The notes: a model not told the origin generated them from the sequence alone. A stretch of 64,000 bases of DNA from Gracilariopsis chorda (GCA_003194525.1 NBIV01000302.1:1-64000), one strand, 5' to 3'. Counted from the stretch's first letter, positions 19,463 to 30,559 are shown. Numbers and translations: made by a program.

Positions 19463-20210
19463 ATGCTATGTTTGACTTTACGGCTCTTAGCAGGTGCAAG
19501 CTATCTGGATCCTGCTTGGGCAAGCGCTGTTGCTGAATCTATCGTATGTCATGTGTTTCATGAAACTCTTCACGTTCTAAATGAAGTGCTTCCACGTATT
19601 CGATTTTCAGTCTCTTTTGAAGAGTGTTTTGCAAGCGTGGATATGTTCAAAAAGCGTCGCAGAAGTCCACTAGATGGTTCAGTGGCAGCTTTGGATGGTA
19701 TCGCGATCAAAAGTATTCGGCCTAAACGTCGTGAAGCGTCTGATCCTATTAAGTACAACAATCGCAAATTGTTTTTCGAAATCTGTGTGTACGCAGAATT
19801 TCAAGCAGACTACAAATTCTGCTTCATTTTTGGGCGACATGCGGGTCGAACACCTGATTCTACAGCTTTAAAGCAACTTTACAATAGGATTTGTTACGCG
19901 TTCTAGAGCTTCCATCATGGGCAGCTTTTGTTGCTGATGAGGCGCATACAAACGGGCACAAAATTTAACACCGTATCCAACGCAAAATCTAAGTACAAAG
20001 AAAGTTATTTTCAACCAGTATCGTTGTTTGTCCATGTTATGTTGCGAGCAGGCTTTGGGGACGCTTTTATGCCGATTTGGCATCTCTTGGTCGGCTCTCT
20101 GTTACTCATTGCCGACTTTTACACCTATCATTGTGGTAACGTGTAAACTCCACAACTTCATAATCGATAATAGAGACAGTTTGTTGTTTGAACTCGTACC
20201 TCATCATTAA
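19463..20210 (+). pseudogene. PIF/Harbinger transposase (DDE_Tnp_4 type), pseudogene
   Basis: The block VAALDGIAIKSIRP, REASDPIKYNNRK and GRHAGRTPDSTALKQL matches the conserved core of PIF/Harbinger nucleases; ALDG and TPDS carry the two catalytic Asp. After a stop at about 19906, shifted frames hold CEQALGTLLCRFGISW, the third catalytic residue (Glu) with the usual RFGI, and VVTCKLHNFIIDNR, the family's C-terminal signature. The gene is broken by frameshifts. Its last codons abut the LTR at 20208, so the retroelement inserted near its 3' end or deletion joined them. Confidence 0.75.
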
Positions 20211-20880
20211 TAGGAGCAGAGGTGCAATGGTCGAGAATGGTTGGAAGTCGATGGTGATGATCCGAGTTGAAGTTCGGAGCACCCATCGGAGTTTATATAG
20301 AGGGTCTAGCCTAGTCCTATCAGTGCCACTAGTTAATGAGAAATCGTCCGTGTTTAATGGCATTATGCTTGGTCTACTTGTTGGCTTCCATACGTGGGTG
20401 TTTTACCGTTTTCAATACCAGATCTAGCCGTTTAATGACTTGGAGATTTTCGCAGCTCATGACTTGTTCTAAGACTTCGCAAGGATCAGCAGCGGACAGG
20501 GTTTTGATGATCTGGCATGACCCGAAGGTGCTCATGATGATTTGGAAGAGATCTCTCGGGAGCCTTCTATGACCGTTTGATCATTGCTGTAGCGTGCGAG
20601 GTGTTTGTCAACCTTTGAAGTAGTAGGCGAAGTGTGTTTTGGAGCCAAATTTGTCCACGTGGTCGGTCGGGGCATTTCTGACATAAGCATGTTGTCGTGT
20701 CATATTGACAGTATGTCACAAAAGATGTCAACTCGGCTTTGAGGTTAGGTAGACATGTCAAAAAGGTAACCGATCTCTTCATGAGATCAAGTAGAATGAA
20801 AATAGGAAAGGTAGACACGTTAGAACTGATTCTGGAGCAAACTATACTCAAACAAGGTAAAATAGTAAGTAAATCTAACA
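20208..20880 (-). repeat. 3' LTR of Element 5 (673 bp)
   Basis: The outer edge in sense is TGTTAGATTT at 20880, directly after a purine tract; the other end is degenerate (TAATAGG on the plus strand at 20208). A TATA box (CTATATAAAC in sense) lies near 20293-20302. The same LTR recurs at 37643-38315 and, inverted, at 28224-28873, so three copies of the family are in the window. Confidence 0.85.
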
Positions 20881-20895
20881 TCACTCTCCCCTAAC
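20881..20895 (-). other. Polypurine tract of Element 5
   Basis: Minus strand AGGGGAGAGTGA lies immediately upstream of the LTR start TGTTAG. It identifies 20208-20880 as the 3' LTR. Confidence 0.75.
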
Positions 20896-20939
20896 AGTAG
20901 AGTTGACCCCACTGGTAAGTATTCATAACAAAGATATCC

Positions 20940-22800
20940 TTAGAGTCGCACAAACCCAGATTCTGGAGGAAGTGGGAACAGGTCTCGTTGAGAGTCAGGT
21001 TCCAAGGTGAATGGGACTTGACTTTCATCCTCCAAGCGATTTACGATTTCACCAATTCCCTCCGTAAAACTTCGTTCACCAGTGAGGTGCCCGTACCGTG
21101 CGACCATATAGTAGAAAAGATGCATTTCAACTCTATCATCCGAAATCGTCAGAATTCCGCCATCGTAGTTGAAGAAAAGTCGGTGCTGAAGCATGTCGTT
21201 TTCGTCAGTGTAGAAAGGTTCACGATTTTGGACGAATTACAAGGATATATGACACGCTGCCCAGCAAAGAAGTACTCGAATTTCTTCGATGCCGGTGATT
21301 TCACCCATCCATTTATATAATGATCTTCCACCGAGGTTGATATTGTTGTAGAATTCCCTTGTGCCCTCAATATCGGAGTTCCGATTCATGCTGAGGGCTG
21401 GTTGATACTGAATGCTTAGTTTCTTCTCGGTAGGATTCCGTTCGACTTCTAACACTGCCGGAGAAGTGCTTTGCAGTTCGTGAGGTCTTTCTACTTCATC
21501 CAATTGCTCTCATGACTTGGATATCCGAGCCATTTGACAAGAAATTCATATCGTCTGCCCTTTTTTCTGTGCTTGACAATACCTTCTACTTCATACTCTT
21601 CTGTCCCATCTCTCAATGTTACTGCGGTTGGATGAGCTGGCTCTGGGCGAATTGACTTGTCTTCTCGGTACGGCCTGAGAAGGCTCGCGTGGAACACATC
21701 ATGAGTCTTTGACTTCATCGTAGGGCTTAAGTCTGGACAAAATATTACTGGGCCAGGTTTTTCTATGATCTTGAATGGCCCGCAGTATGAGGTTCGTAGA
21801 TTGGACTTCTTCCCCATGTGGTCCGTCTTGAGGTTTTTTATGGACAACATGACTTTTTGCCCAATTTTCAACGTGCAAGGAGATCGATTCTTGTCGGTGT
21901 ATGACTTCGAATACCGATTTTGTCTTTCAATCTGTGTTCTAGCTTCCTTTAATGCTTCCTTCATGCTTTTTACGAACTTGAGAGCAGCATCATATCCTGA
22001 GATGAGAGTATCGAGCGGTAGTACTCTTGGGTGGTCACCATACGTTAGGAAGAATGGTGAGAACTTCGTACTTCAGTTCTCTGACGAGTTGTATGCGACT
22101 TCGAACTCTATGAGGCGCTCATCCCAATTGGATTGCTTGAGGTTGACGTATGCTCTAATCATTTCTTCGATTTTCCTGTTCATTTCTTCGGTTGGACCAT
22201 CTGTTTGTGAATGATATGCTGCTGACGTCTTTATCTTAAGGGCAATGAGACGGAATAGTTCTTTCCAAAAGTTGCTCATAAAAACCTTTCCCCTGTCGGA
22301 GATAATAACTTGGGAAAGTCCACGATGTCTGTATATATGTTTAAAATATAATTTTGCAGTCTGAACGGCAGTGAAATCGGATGTAGTTGAAATGATTATT
22401 CTGATCAACTTGGATTGGCGGACTACTACTACGTACAATGCACTTTTCCCATTTTTCGTTTTAGGAAGCGGTGTGATGAAGTCCATTGTAATTTTTGCCC
22501 ACTTCCTCTTCGGCGGCGGTAATGGTTGTAGCTGATCCTGTGGTTTTGTGGTTCTTGATTTCGTTTCTTGGCATTTCAGACATGAGTCGACGGATTTTTC
22601 AATCGTATGGCGTAACGATACCCAGTGGTATAGCCTGCGAATTTTTTCCTCTGTCTTTTTGAATGCTAGGTGTACTGACACAGGTTGATCGCGGTGATCT
22701 TGTAGTAGCTTCAGTCTTACTTGGCTTCGGTACGCAGAGTTGTCTTTCTTTACACAAGAATCCGTTTCGTTTGTGAAATGGGCCTTGTGGACATATGTAT
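20940..22800 (-). pseudogene. Element 5 integrase with C-terminal chromodomain
   Basis: The integrase core at 22681-22073 holds CLKCQETKS (end of the HHCC finger), TMDFITPLPK (first Asp), SQVIISDRGKVF (second Asp) and YHSQTDGPTEEMNR (Glu region). After a frameshift, the integrase C-terminus (21964-21491) has the GPF module (SYCGPFKIIEKPGP) and HDVFHASLLRPY. It ends in the chromodomain EEYEVEGIVKHRKKG, FLVKWLGYPSHESNW. Fragments of a further tail continue in other frames to 20940. This is the classical chromovirus layout, with the chromodomain directly after GPY/F. Confidence 0.85.
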
Positions 22801-22935
22801 AAGTTTTTGAACTCTTTGTCGTTTAGATATCTGTTGATGAATGCGCGCGTATTTTTTTGGATACTTCACCAAGCTGGGAAACCCCATTGGCTTTGGAAGT
22901 TCTGAAAAAAGCTTCCTGGAGTAATGACCGGTTCA

Positions 22936-24288
22936 TCAATTTTGAGTTTTCAGCATGTTTTGGGTATCGTGAAAACGCATCTGCGACAACGTTGGATTTC
23001 TCTTTGATCTGCTGAGAAAGAAGTCAAATTCCACGATTTTTTCCAGCCAGCGTACCTGTCTTTGAGATACGTTTGGTTGACATTCAAGATAATTCAAAGG
23101 GTAGTGGTCTGTACATACTGAGAACGTTTGGCCATGAAGGTACACTCTCCATACTCTTAGCGTGTTTATGACTCCCAAGCGTTCTCTCCGATGGGCGGCA
23201 TAACGTTTTTCTGCTGCGTTCAATGTTCTTGACGAGAATGCTACAGGTCGTTTAACATTATTTTCAACCTGTTCGATGACAGCTCCAACGGCGTATTGAG
23301 AAGCGTCGGTAGTAACGATAATGGGTAGTTTTGGGTCAAAGTGTCCGAGTACTGGGGTTCTCGTTATGGCTTTCTTCAGAGACTCAAAACTCTCAATTTG
23401 TTCTTGATTTTATTGAAACTGGGATTTTTGGCATATTTTGGTCAATGGTTTTGATATTGCGGAAAAGTTCTTTATAAATCTTCGGTAGTACTTTACTAAC
23501 CTGAGAAAAGCCTGGACGTTGGTTTTGGTTTTAGCTGTGCTCCAATTCAAAATTGCATCAACTTTCTGCTCCTCGACGGATATATCTTCTCCACTTACAA
23601 TGTGTCCTAGGTAGTCAACCATCTTTTTCATGAACTTACAATTTGAGAGCTTCCCATAAATCTTGTGCTCCTGCAGTTTGTCGAATACACATATGAGATG
23701 TTTGAGATTTTTCTCTCCGTTTGTACTATATATAAGAATGTCATCTAGATATACTAGGACGAACATATCTAAGTACTCTCGTAATACTCTACTCATCAGG
23801 CTCATAAACGAAGCTGGCGCATTGGTAAGACCGAAGGGAAGTACAAGGAACTCAAAGTGACCATATCTTTTACGAAAGGCTGTTCTAGTAACCGACTGCT
23901 CGCAAAGCTTTATTTGATGATAACCTGAACGGAGATCTGTTTTCGAGAATATTCTAGCTCCACTTAACTGATCGAGTATTTCATCAATCCTTGGTATAGG
24001 ATAGCTCTTCTTCACTGTTACTTGGTTCAAGCCTCCGTAGTTTACGCATAGCCTTAATGGCCCATCTTTCTTCGCCATGAACAGTACGGGTCCACCCCAA
24101 GGACTTGGGCTCAGTTGGGTGAAACCCTGCTGAAGTATATCGTAGAGTGGCTTACGCAGTTCTATAAGCATTTTATCCAACATTCGATAAACTCCTTTCT
24201 TTAGTGGTGTAGAATCGAGTAGTAAGTCGATGATAAAGTCTTGTTCTTGTTTCGGGGGTAGTCGTTTTGGGAATATTTCGGGAAACAC
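22936..24288 (-). pseudogene. Element 5 reverse transcriptase and RNase H
   Basis: RT (24288-23410) contains YPIPRIDEILDQLSGA, FSKTDLRSGYHQI (catalytic Asp), FGLTNAPASFMSLM and VLVYLDDILIYS with the YLDD active site, then the thumb and connection. It stops at 23410. RNase H continues in other frames: TTDASQYAVGAVI-like residues near 23300, and AAEKRYAAHRRERLGV to HYPLNYL at 23223-22936. Frame breaks near 23410, 23230 and 22990 inactivate it. Confidence 0.87.
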
Positions 24289-24294
24289 ATCTTT

Positions 24295-25973
24295 TCAATG
24301 ACTTAACAACGACTCTAGGTTGGGGTATCGTACTTTCGTTTCTTCTGGTTCATTTCGTGGTCGTATCAGAACGGCATATACTGGTAAATTCTTCTGGATA
24401 AATTTATTGATAGAGTTGATTGTTGTCAGATTGTTGTTTCTTTTCCATGTAGCGTGGATGAAAACTTGTTCAATTTCGAGGGGGAATGATATGAAGCTTG
24501 TTCGATGGTTGACGTAAGAGTTGTAATGGTGGAGCCAGTTCTTTGTGAGGATTGCGTCATATCCGTACAGTGGGCATATGGTGAGCCGTCTTTTCTCTTT
24601 GAGTTGTCCCATTTCTAATGTGACTCCTTCCTTGCCAGTCTCTTCTAGGAAAGTAGCTGATCCATTCGCAATTTCTGCTTGGTAGGTCGTCTTGACTGTT
24701 AGAATTCCCATGCGTTTAACGAAAGAATTAGAAAGGTAGGTGATTTCGGATCCATTTTGAAACAACGCTTCAAAGCTTTTTCCTTTCGCACTTGCGCAAG
24801 TAACAGTTCCGGGGCTGGGGTTTCAAAGGGTGACGCGAGAATTGACGTCAAAAGTCTATATTTAATTTGATCTAATTTGGTACTCGCATTCGGGTTTTCT
24901 GTGCGTTCTTCGACCTTAGTATTGGTCGTGGAGATCTTTTGTGAGTATGGGTACGGTGGCTTTGATTTGAACTGACGACATGTCAGTCAGTTCCTTTGGG
25001 AGTGTTCTCGGCAACGGGAATCATTTGCCCTATGTTCTGGTCCTCTGCAACGGAAAAAAAGTCCATGCTTGCGGCAGTGTTCTCCTGTTTCTTCGGTATG
25101 CTTCTCTAACTTCATGTTCTCAATTCCTATCGGTACAGGTCGGTTATTCCGCCGGTGGGCCCTTGCCGATCTGCCAAACCTACTGGAGCCCCCTCTTCTA
25201 TACGCTGATTCAACTCTTTCCGCATTGTTCATGGCGTCCGTAACAGATTTATATTCTTTGGTACAAAGTTCTTTCCAAATAGAGCTTTTCAGATCTCTTT
25301 TGTATCGGTCTACCTGTTCTTCCATACTGATATTAGGAATATCCAGTATGATCTTCAAGAAATCTTCACTTCACTGCTGGACGTCTTTCATCGGTTTCGA
25401 CTTGCTCAGTTTATTGCGAGCAAGTTTCTCCTTTTTAACTATTCTGAAGGGAGTCTCCAGACCATCAAATAGCTCTTCGAGTGTGGTAAAGTCTGTTCCA
25501 TCCTTCGCTTGGGCGAGGTACCACTCGTGAGGAGCTCCACCAATATAGCTGAGTGCCATGGGAAGCGCCTTCTCGTTTGAAGTTTCGTCAAGATAGTTTC
25601 GGACATGGACGATCCAGCTATCAATATTCTGCTTTTCACTAAACACAGGAAGCTTGTTGATCTTTGGAGCAGACGAAGATTTGCCTCTAGACCCAAGAAG
25701 CAGGGTAAGAGCAGACTCGAGCCATGTGATCTTCTGTTTGGCTTCTCTTTCGAGTCTTTCCATTCTCCCACGTGTATCTTCCAGCACGTCCAAGATTATG
25801 GATGATCTGATTTGCGCGAGACCTTGGAGAGGGCGTGAGATTGCCCCAGGTGCCCGAAATTGCTTCGAATCAAGTGAAAGGGGAAAAACTTGGCAAATGG
25901 GTCGAATTATTGGGCCAAAAGTTTGTACCTTGGTAATTATAATGCAGGTTTTTTCGGAATTCTGCCAGAACAA
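24295..25973 (-). pseudogene. Element 5 gag and protease remnants
   Basis: Gag pieces: 25973-25371 with a coiled stretch, then VFSEKQNIDSWIVHVRNYL, PHEWYLAQAKDG and LFDGLETPFRIVKKE; and 25358-24987 with a basic C-terminus and a damaged zinc knuckle (FFRCRGPEHRANDSRC; the first Cys is Phe). Protease follows at 24765-24295, with GSEITYLSNSFVKRMG and the C-terminal YDAILTKNWL typical of chromoviral retropepsin; the catalytic DSG triad is not preserved. RT begins in a new frame at 24288. Confidence 0.75.
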
Positions 25974-26050
25974 AAATGTACGATGTCATCAAGTGGTTTC
26001 AGTCCGCAAATCCGAAGTTTAAAATCTCCAGTTCGAATCCCTTCGCTGTA

Positions 26051-26970
26051 AAAATGTGGACACGTATCGGAGTGGCTAAAGTAGAATTCCTTCAGTCGAG
26101 GTTATCAGGGGTCAAAAGGTTTGGGAGATAGTAAGACCAGTGCGGCTACTTCTCCCTTAAAAAAGGTTGTTAATCTTCGGGCCATTGGGAGCTTGAACAC
26201 AGCCAAAAACGGTAGCTTAAAGGGTAAAACAACGAGTTTTTTCACAAAATTGTGTTTACCGGCTCATAGTGGCGGTTGGTGTATCTCTGTTGACGTCTTT
26301 GTTCTTTTTCCTTAGCCACTCGATGCTTGTTTCCTTTGCAATGGACTTCATAATGCTTCCAATTGTTGAACGACGGTATACGGCAAATATAACGACCAGG
26401 GGGGGACGTTTTCGACAACACTTTGTTCTTGTGTTTGGTACCGTGAAAGAGTTCTTCAAGGTGTGTGCGCCTGTTGAAGCGTAAATTGCAGTCGTCAGAC
26501 CTATGTGTACGGAGGCGACTTCGAAGTGTACGCTTCCTCTGGCGCTGGATGCGATCGTTTGCCACACGGTAAAGGGTGATGTTTCCCGCGTCACTGTTCG
26601 GCAAGACACGTCAGCGGTTCTGACTGGCTGAGTCGTACGCTTGACGAAGACGTTTTCCGACGGTGTGGACTCTTGCTGGTTTGTCCACAACGGATGTTTT
26701 CTGACGTTCTTTTGGAGCTTCTGGAGTATTTTTAACTGGCTCTGGAGATGTTGGTTGACTCCGAGGTTTCTGGGGTTCAAGCAAAACGAGGTTATCGAAT
26801 GTTTCGGGCGTCCGGAGTTCAAAAGAGAGGTTGCAGTTAGCTACGGGAGTTCCAGGCTCGGTGAGGTCCATGGATGGCAGCGGCGGCGGTGTTGACGGTG
26901 TCTCAGATGATACGTCGGTGTTGGTGTACACCTACGGCGAAGGCGGTGGTGACCTGTGTTTTACAGCCAG
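26051..26970. other. Region between Elements 5 and 4
   Basis: Unassigned DNA separating two retroelements. It contains the minus-strand zinc-finger-like fragment listed separately (26242-26931) and nothing else I can support. Confidence 0.5.
26242..26931 (-). pseudogene. Fragment resembling two U1-type C2H2 zinc fingers
   Basis: The frame 26604-26242 has two similar units: CNLRFNRRTHLEELFHGTKH and CRIPSFNNWKHYEVHCKGNKH. Both fit the second Cys, the aromatic residue and the two His of U1/matrin-type C2H2 fingers, but the first Cys of each pair is replaced (Ser in one, Arg in the other). Upstream in another frame (26931-26611) is a Pro/Ser/Thr-rich segment. It may be a captured host gene fragment or an unrecognised TE protein. 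No similar copy occurs elsewhere in the window. Confidence 0.4.
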
Positions 26971-27521
26971 TGGAGAGCACAACGTCCGTAAAATAGGACT
27001 TCTAGATTCGGCCTAACAGATGGGTTCCAATAGGTGGTGGTCTCTCTAATATAGGAGTGGCGACCGGGGGAATCCTGAAAGGAGATCGGCAAGCACTCAG
27101 TGGAGAGCGGCTTTACTGGCCATACGATAATCTAATTGGCGCTGCTATGGGACGCGCTGGGTATCGGCAGCTTAGAAACCACACCTAGAGGAGGTCTTAA
27201 TAGTGTACCGGAAGGTGAATATCACGAGGTTGAACCAGACGAACACGAACAATCCTCAAGGGTGCTTGATTTACTTCCCGGGCGGTGGAGCTCCAGCAGT
27301 GCACTCTATACAGTGCCACGAGCTGACCTCGACGGAAACTATCTACTGGACCCTACAAAAATCGAAGTTAGGTTATTCTACGTAGTTGAATTGCAGTCTG
27401 CTGGAACGATTCCTCTGGATTGGTGTGTTAGGTGGCACCAGTTAGAAAATACAGATACTCTGTTAGGAATCTTCCGTAAGAGCCCATCAATAGGAGCGTA
27501 TATAGTAGCCACTGTAATACA
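26971..27521 (-). repeat. 3' LTR of Element 4 (551 bp)
   Basis: Plus-strand edges TGGAGAGCACAAC and ACTGTAATACA. It is similar along its length to 36913-37465. In sense it starts TGTATTACAG, and a TATA-like CTATATACGC lies only about 15-25 bases in, so U3 is extremely short. The open frame at 27136-27570 is LTR sequence, not a gene. Confidence 0.82.
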
Positions 27522-27536
27522 TACCCCCTTTTTTGG
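27522..27536 (-). other. Polypurine tract of Element 4
   Basis: Minus strand AAAAAAGGGGGTA, directly before the LTR start TGTATTACAG. Confidence 0.75.
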
Positions 27537-27863
27537 ATTGCACCACGTCCTCGAGATGCATCACGTCTAAGTGCTCGTCTCCTTTGGTGATTCTGTGAAT
27601 TCTTCAGGGGTGCTCCTCGCAGCAGCGAGGCTTGATACCTCCATTGCAAGTGCTGTCCTCGCATACGCTTTCCTTCCGGGCGGCGTCCGTTCGGAACCCC
27701 CAAGGCGAAGAATCAGCCTTGATCTCACACGTATCCACTCGCGTCCGCTCACACCTCAAGTGTAACTACTTCTGGTGACCGGGTGCATTTTAGCCCCGTT
27801 TCTCCACTCCCTCGCACGGGCGACTTTCATATCCTGAAGGAACGCCTGAACGCGAAACTATGA

Positions 27864-29151
27864 ATCGGTACCGCATTATGGAGCGGCCTGCGTCTCCGGC
27901 TTTCTCTGAGACGTCATCCCTACGATTTCCTCGACGGCGTTGCGATGGTCCCTGCGGTGGGGATGGATGTTTCGCCCATGGAGGACGACGCGATCCCTCC
28001 TGCCCTGGTGCGTCCAACGCCTTTGGTTCTTTCGGTTCCTGCAGTGCAGCCCGTATTGAGAAGTGTGCCACTGCCGGCTTCTTCCTCATCTCCAGTGCCA
28101 GCGCCTGCGGCAGTTTCTCCAGCTGCTCTGTTTCCATCGCCTTCGGTGGCTGGACCAGCTTCTCCTATCCAGGCTAGTGCGTCTGCCTCAATGGTGGTAT
28201 CCGCAGCTTCTTCACTGATTGCTTGTTAGAATTAGTTCTTGTTTACCTTTCTTTGAGTATAATTGGCTCTAGCATCAGTTCTAACGTGCAAACACCAGCT
28301 AGTTTTATTCTACTCGATCTGCTGAAGAAATCGGTGACCTATTGCCATACCAAACTGGCCTCAAAGCCGAGTTGACATCTTCGTGACACCCTGTCAATAT
28401 GACATGACAATATTTTCATGTCAAAGAAGTCTTGGTTGACCACGTGGACATATTGGCTTTAAAGTACACGTTGCCTACTACTCACAATGTTGACAGACAC
28501 TTCACACGGTACAGCAGGGATCGAACGGTCATGGAAGATTCCCCGGGGAGTCGTGCCAAGTCATCACTGGCACCCTGGGTTCATGCCAGATCATCAAGAC
28601 CTCGTCTGATGACAATTCGTCAGCATTGATGGAGTTTGCCAAGTCATCATACGACTAGATCTGGCACTGAACCCGGCACACCAGTCGCGTACGGAGGCCA
28701 GCACGAACACCAAGCATCATACCGTCTAACTCGGACGAATTCTCATCGACAGGTTGCACTGATAGAACTAGACTACAAACTCTATATAAACCCCGATGGA
28801 TCTTCCGACTTCTAACTCGGATCATCACCATCGGGTTCTGACAAATTCAATCACTGCACCTCTGTTCCTAACGTTGCTACCGCCGTCGAGTTACTAGTGG
28901 GTGCGATGGTAGTCACCTTTCAGAAGTTCGTTCAAGCCTGCCTGGTGGCGGGCATCAGTGCACCAGCTTCTCCCGTTCAGGTTTTGCGCGAAGCTCACCA
29001 CTGGGTGCTGGAGCTCTGGAAGGTGCGTACTGAAAACGATTCCCTGAGGGCGACGCCTGACAGCCTGAAGGAGTTCATCGATAACCAGGCCACAGTGGCT
29101 AAGGCGCGCTTGGATGCGGAGTATGCGGCACGCTTTGGTGGGAACCTGTAG
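27864..29151 (+). pseudogene. Element 4 antisense ORF, split by a solo LTR
   Basis: The left part (frame open from 27864, first ATG 27945, to 28223) is Pro/Ser/Ala/Val-rich. The right part (28879-29151) is helical (FVQACLVAGISAPASPVQVL, then ALELWK-like heptads and ATVAKARLDAEYAARFGG) and ends with a stop. The LTR at 28224-28873 lies between. Omitting it and one copy of TTGCT puts the two parts in the same frame with no stop. Position and orientation equal those of the antisense ORFs in Elements 1-3, but I see no residue-level similarity beyond composition. Function unknown. The spacer 29152-29377 separates it from the convergent chromodomain. Confidence 0.6.
28224..28873 (+). mobile_element. 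Solo LTR of the Element 5 family, 650 bp
   Basis: It starts TGTTAG and ends CTAACG (CTAACA with one change), flanked by TTGCT at 28219-28223 and 28874-28878. It is the reverse complement of the LTRs at 20208-20880 and 37643-38315. A TATA box (CTATATAAAC) lies at about 28779. Solo LTRs arise by recombination between the two LTRs of a full element. Confidence 0.88.
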
Positions 29152-29377
29152 GCGCTGACATAGCCTGCACGGACCCAGTTAGTAAATTCAATAAAGTTAT
29201 CCCTTAGTTGTCACAGCAGTTCCATCTAAAATTACTGTCAAATTGTGTCCATTAGTCCGTATAGGTGCGAAAAGAAACGAAGACAAACCTGTAGGGTAGT
29301 AAAATATGTGTCTCCTGTAGGTGTAGAAAGCCAGGATAGACCATTGTGGGTCCCCCCCCTTTCTTTAACGAAAACAC

Positions 29378-30150
29378 CTACAAGGAGTGGCGGTTTAGAT
29401 ACAGTTTGGCGTGGTGTCGCCTGAGAAAGTTCTCCGTGGTGTGTTTTGGAGGTTCTTCCTTATCATCTGCTGAGGTGTAGCCGTACCATCTGACGCGGTA
29501 CTTCATTCCTGAACGAGTTTGACTGTGCAAAAAGATGTGATCCACTGCATGTAGGGTCCCACCCTGGGGTGTCGAGAGTACGTCCTGGTTATCCCGAGCA
29601 GTCTTGTCTAAATGAGTGGCATCATCAGTCATGTACGGGCTATGGGGGGTCACCGATACTACCTTAGGTGAACAGGGCATGCCCGGGTGTGTCGGTGGTG
29701 CCGCCTTTGGTGGGGGATGAGAGATGGGTGGCTGCTGAGGTCGCTTTAGTGGGTGAGGCTCTGGGAATTTTGTCACCTGGTCTCATAAGACGATGTCATG
29801 GAGCCCACCTATCTCGATGGCGACCGTATTCTTATAGGTGGCGAGGACCTTGTAGGGCCCTTAGGTGTTTGGCCCCAGTTTGCGAGTGACTTCTGGCGGT
29901 TTTCTGACGTCTTCTGGGGTTCGTCGAGGACAATTTCATCCCTTTCCTTCAGGTGTGGGCCTTGCTTCACCTTCACGTCAAAATCCAGATTTATCTCCTT
30001 TGATAGCGTCAACCTAGCCTTCGCAAGCGAGAGTGCGTTCTCATACCACCTGACGATTGCTCTTTTTGATTGGGCTCCCATGGGCGCCTGAGGACGCTCC
30101 GAGGGTTGGATAGTGAGAGGCGAAATGAGGTGGACCGAGAGGGACGTAAT
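29378..30150 (-). pseudogene. Element 4 integrase C-terminus, linker and chromodomain
   Basis: The integrase C-terminal helix (YENALSLAKARLTLSKEINL, DFDVKVKQGPHLKERDEIVL) reads at about 30110-29930. After a frame change comes a Pro/His-rich linker (from 29776) and a chromodomain: VDHIFLHSQTRSGMKYRVRW, YGYTSADDKEEP, ending LNRHSL at 29378. The linker is much shorter than in Elements 1-3. Broken frames make it inactive. Confidence 0.75.
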
Positions 30151-30480
30151 TCCGCCGTTTTCAGCGGCAGCTTGAATGGTTTCAACCCAGCGAGTGACAT
30201 CGCGACGATATTCTTGTAGATCGCCTTCTGGTTTAAACATCGGCAGATCAGTCGGTGCAAGCGGTTTGGAGGGCATTGGGTCTTGGCCCATAACTATGAA
30301 AGGCTGAGTCATCGCTGCGCTCCGAGGGTTGGATAGTGAGAGGCGAAACGCAGGGGATCGAGAGGGACGTAATTCCGCCGATGCTTAACCCAGAAGGCGA
30401 TCTACGAGATTATTGTTGCGATGTCACTCGCTGGTTGGAAACCATTCAAGCTGCCGCTGAAAACGGCGGAATTACATCCG
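30098..30480. repeat. Duplicated and inverted segment inside Element 4 integrase
   Basis: A segment starting GCTCCGAGGGTTGGATAG is present at 30098-30160 and again directly at 30318-30376. The block 30145-30245 recurs inverted at 30377-30480, roughly 90 percent alike by eye. Both copies of that block encode a segment (EGDLQEYRRDVTRWVETIQ, AAAENGGI) that resembles a gag N-terminus rather than integrase; in the minus-strand copy it is preceded by MTQPFIVMGQDPMP. The rearrangement cuts the integrase between its core and C-terminal helix. Confidence 0.7.
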
Positions 30481-30559
30481 AAGCGTGCGCCATGGTGCGC
30501 GTGGCATTCACGGTGCTTGGCTGAGTCCGTGCCAGCACTAGATTGAACGATGAAATCCC

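Larger units (their letters stand above)
20208..26050 (-). mobile_element. Element 5: Ty3/gypsy chromovirus lacking its 5' LTR
   Basis: Minus-strand order is gag (25973-24987), protease, RT, RNase H, integrase, chromodomain (to about 21490), a short tail, PPT and 3' LTR (20208-20880). No second LTR is found to the right, so the 5' end is deleted; the right boundary is set only by the end of coding similarity. It belongs to a different lineage from Elements 1-4: the chromodomain follows the integrase directly, and LTR sequence and length differ. Many frameshifts and stops make it inactive. Confidence 0.88.

Noticed and set aside
26028-26050. AGTTCGAATCCC, resembling a tRNA T-loop, next to Element 5
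   Set aside because: The flanking bases do not form a T-stem or acceptor stem, and no other tRNA arms are present.
27136-27570. 144-codon plus-strand frame near Element 4's left end
   Set aside because: It lies within the LTR (26971-27521) and has no protein motif; the other LTR lacks the frame.
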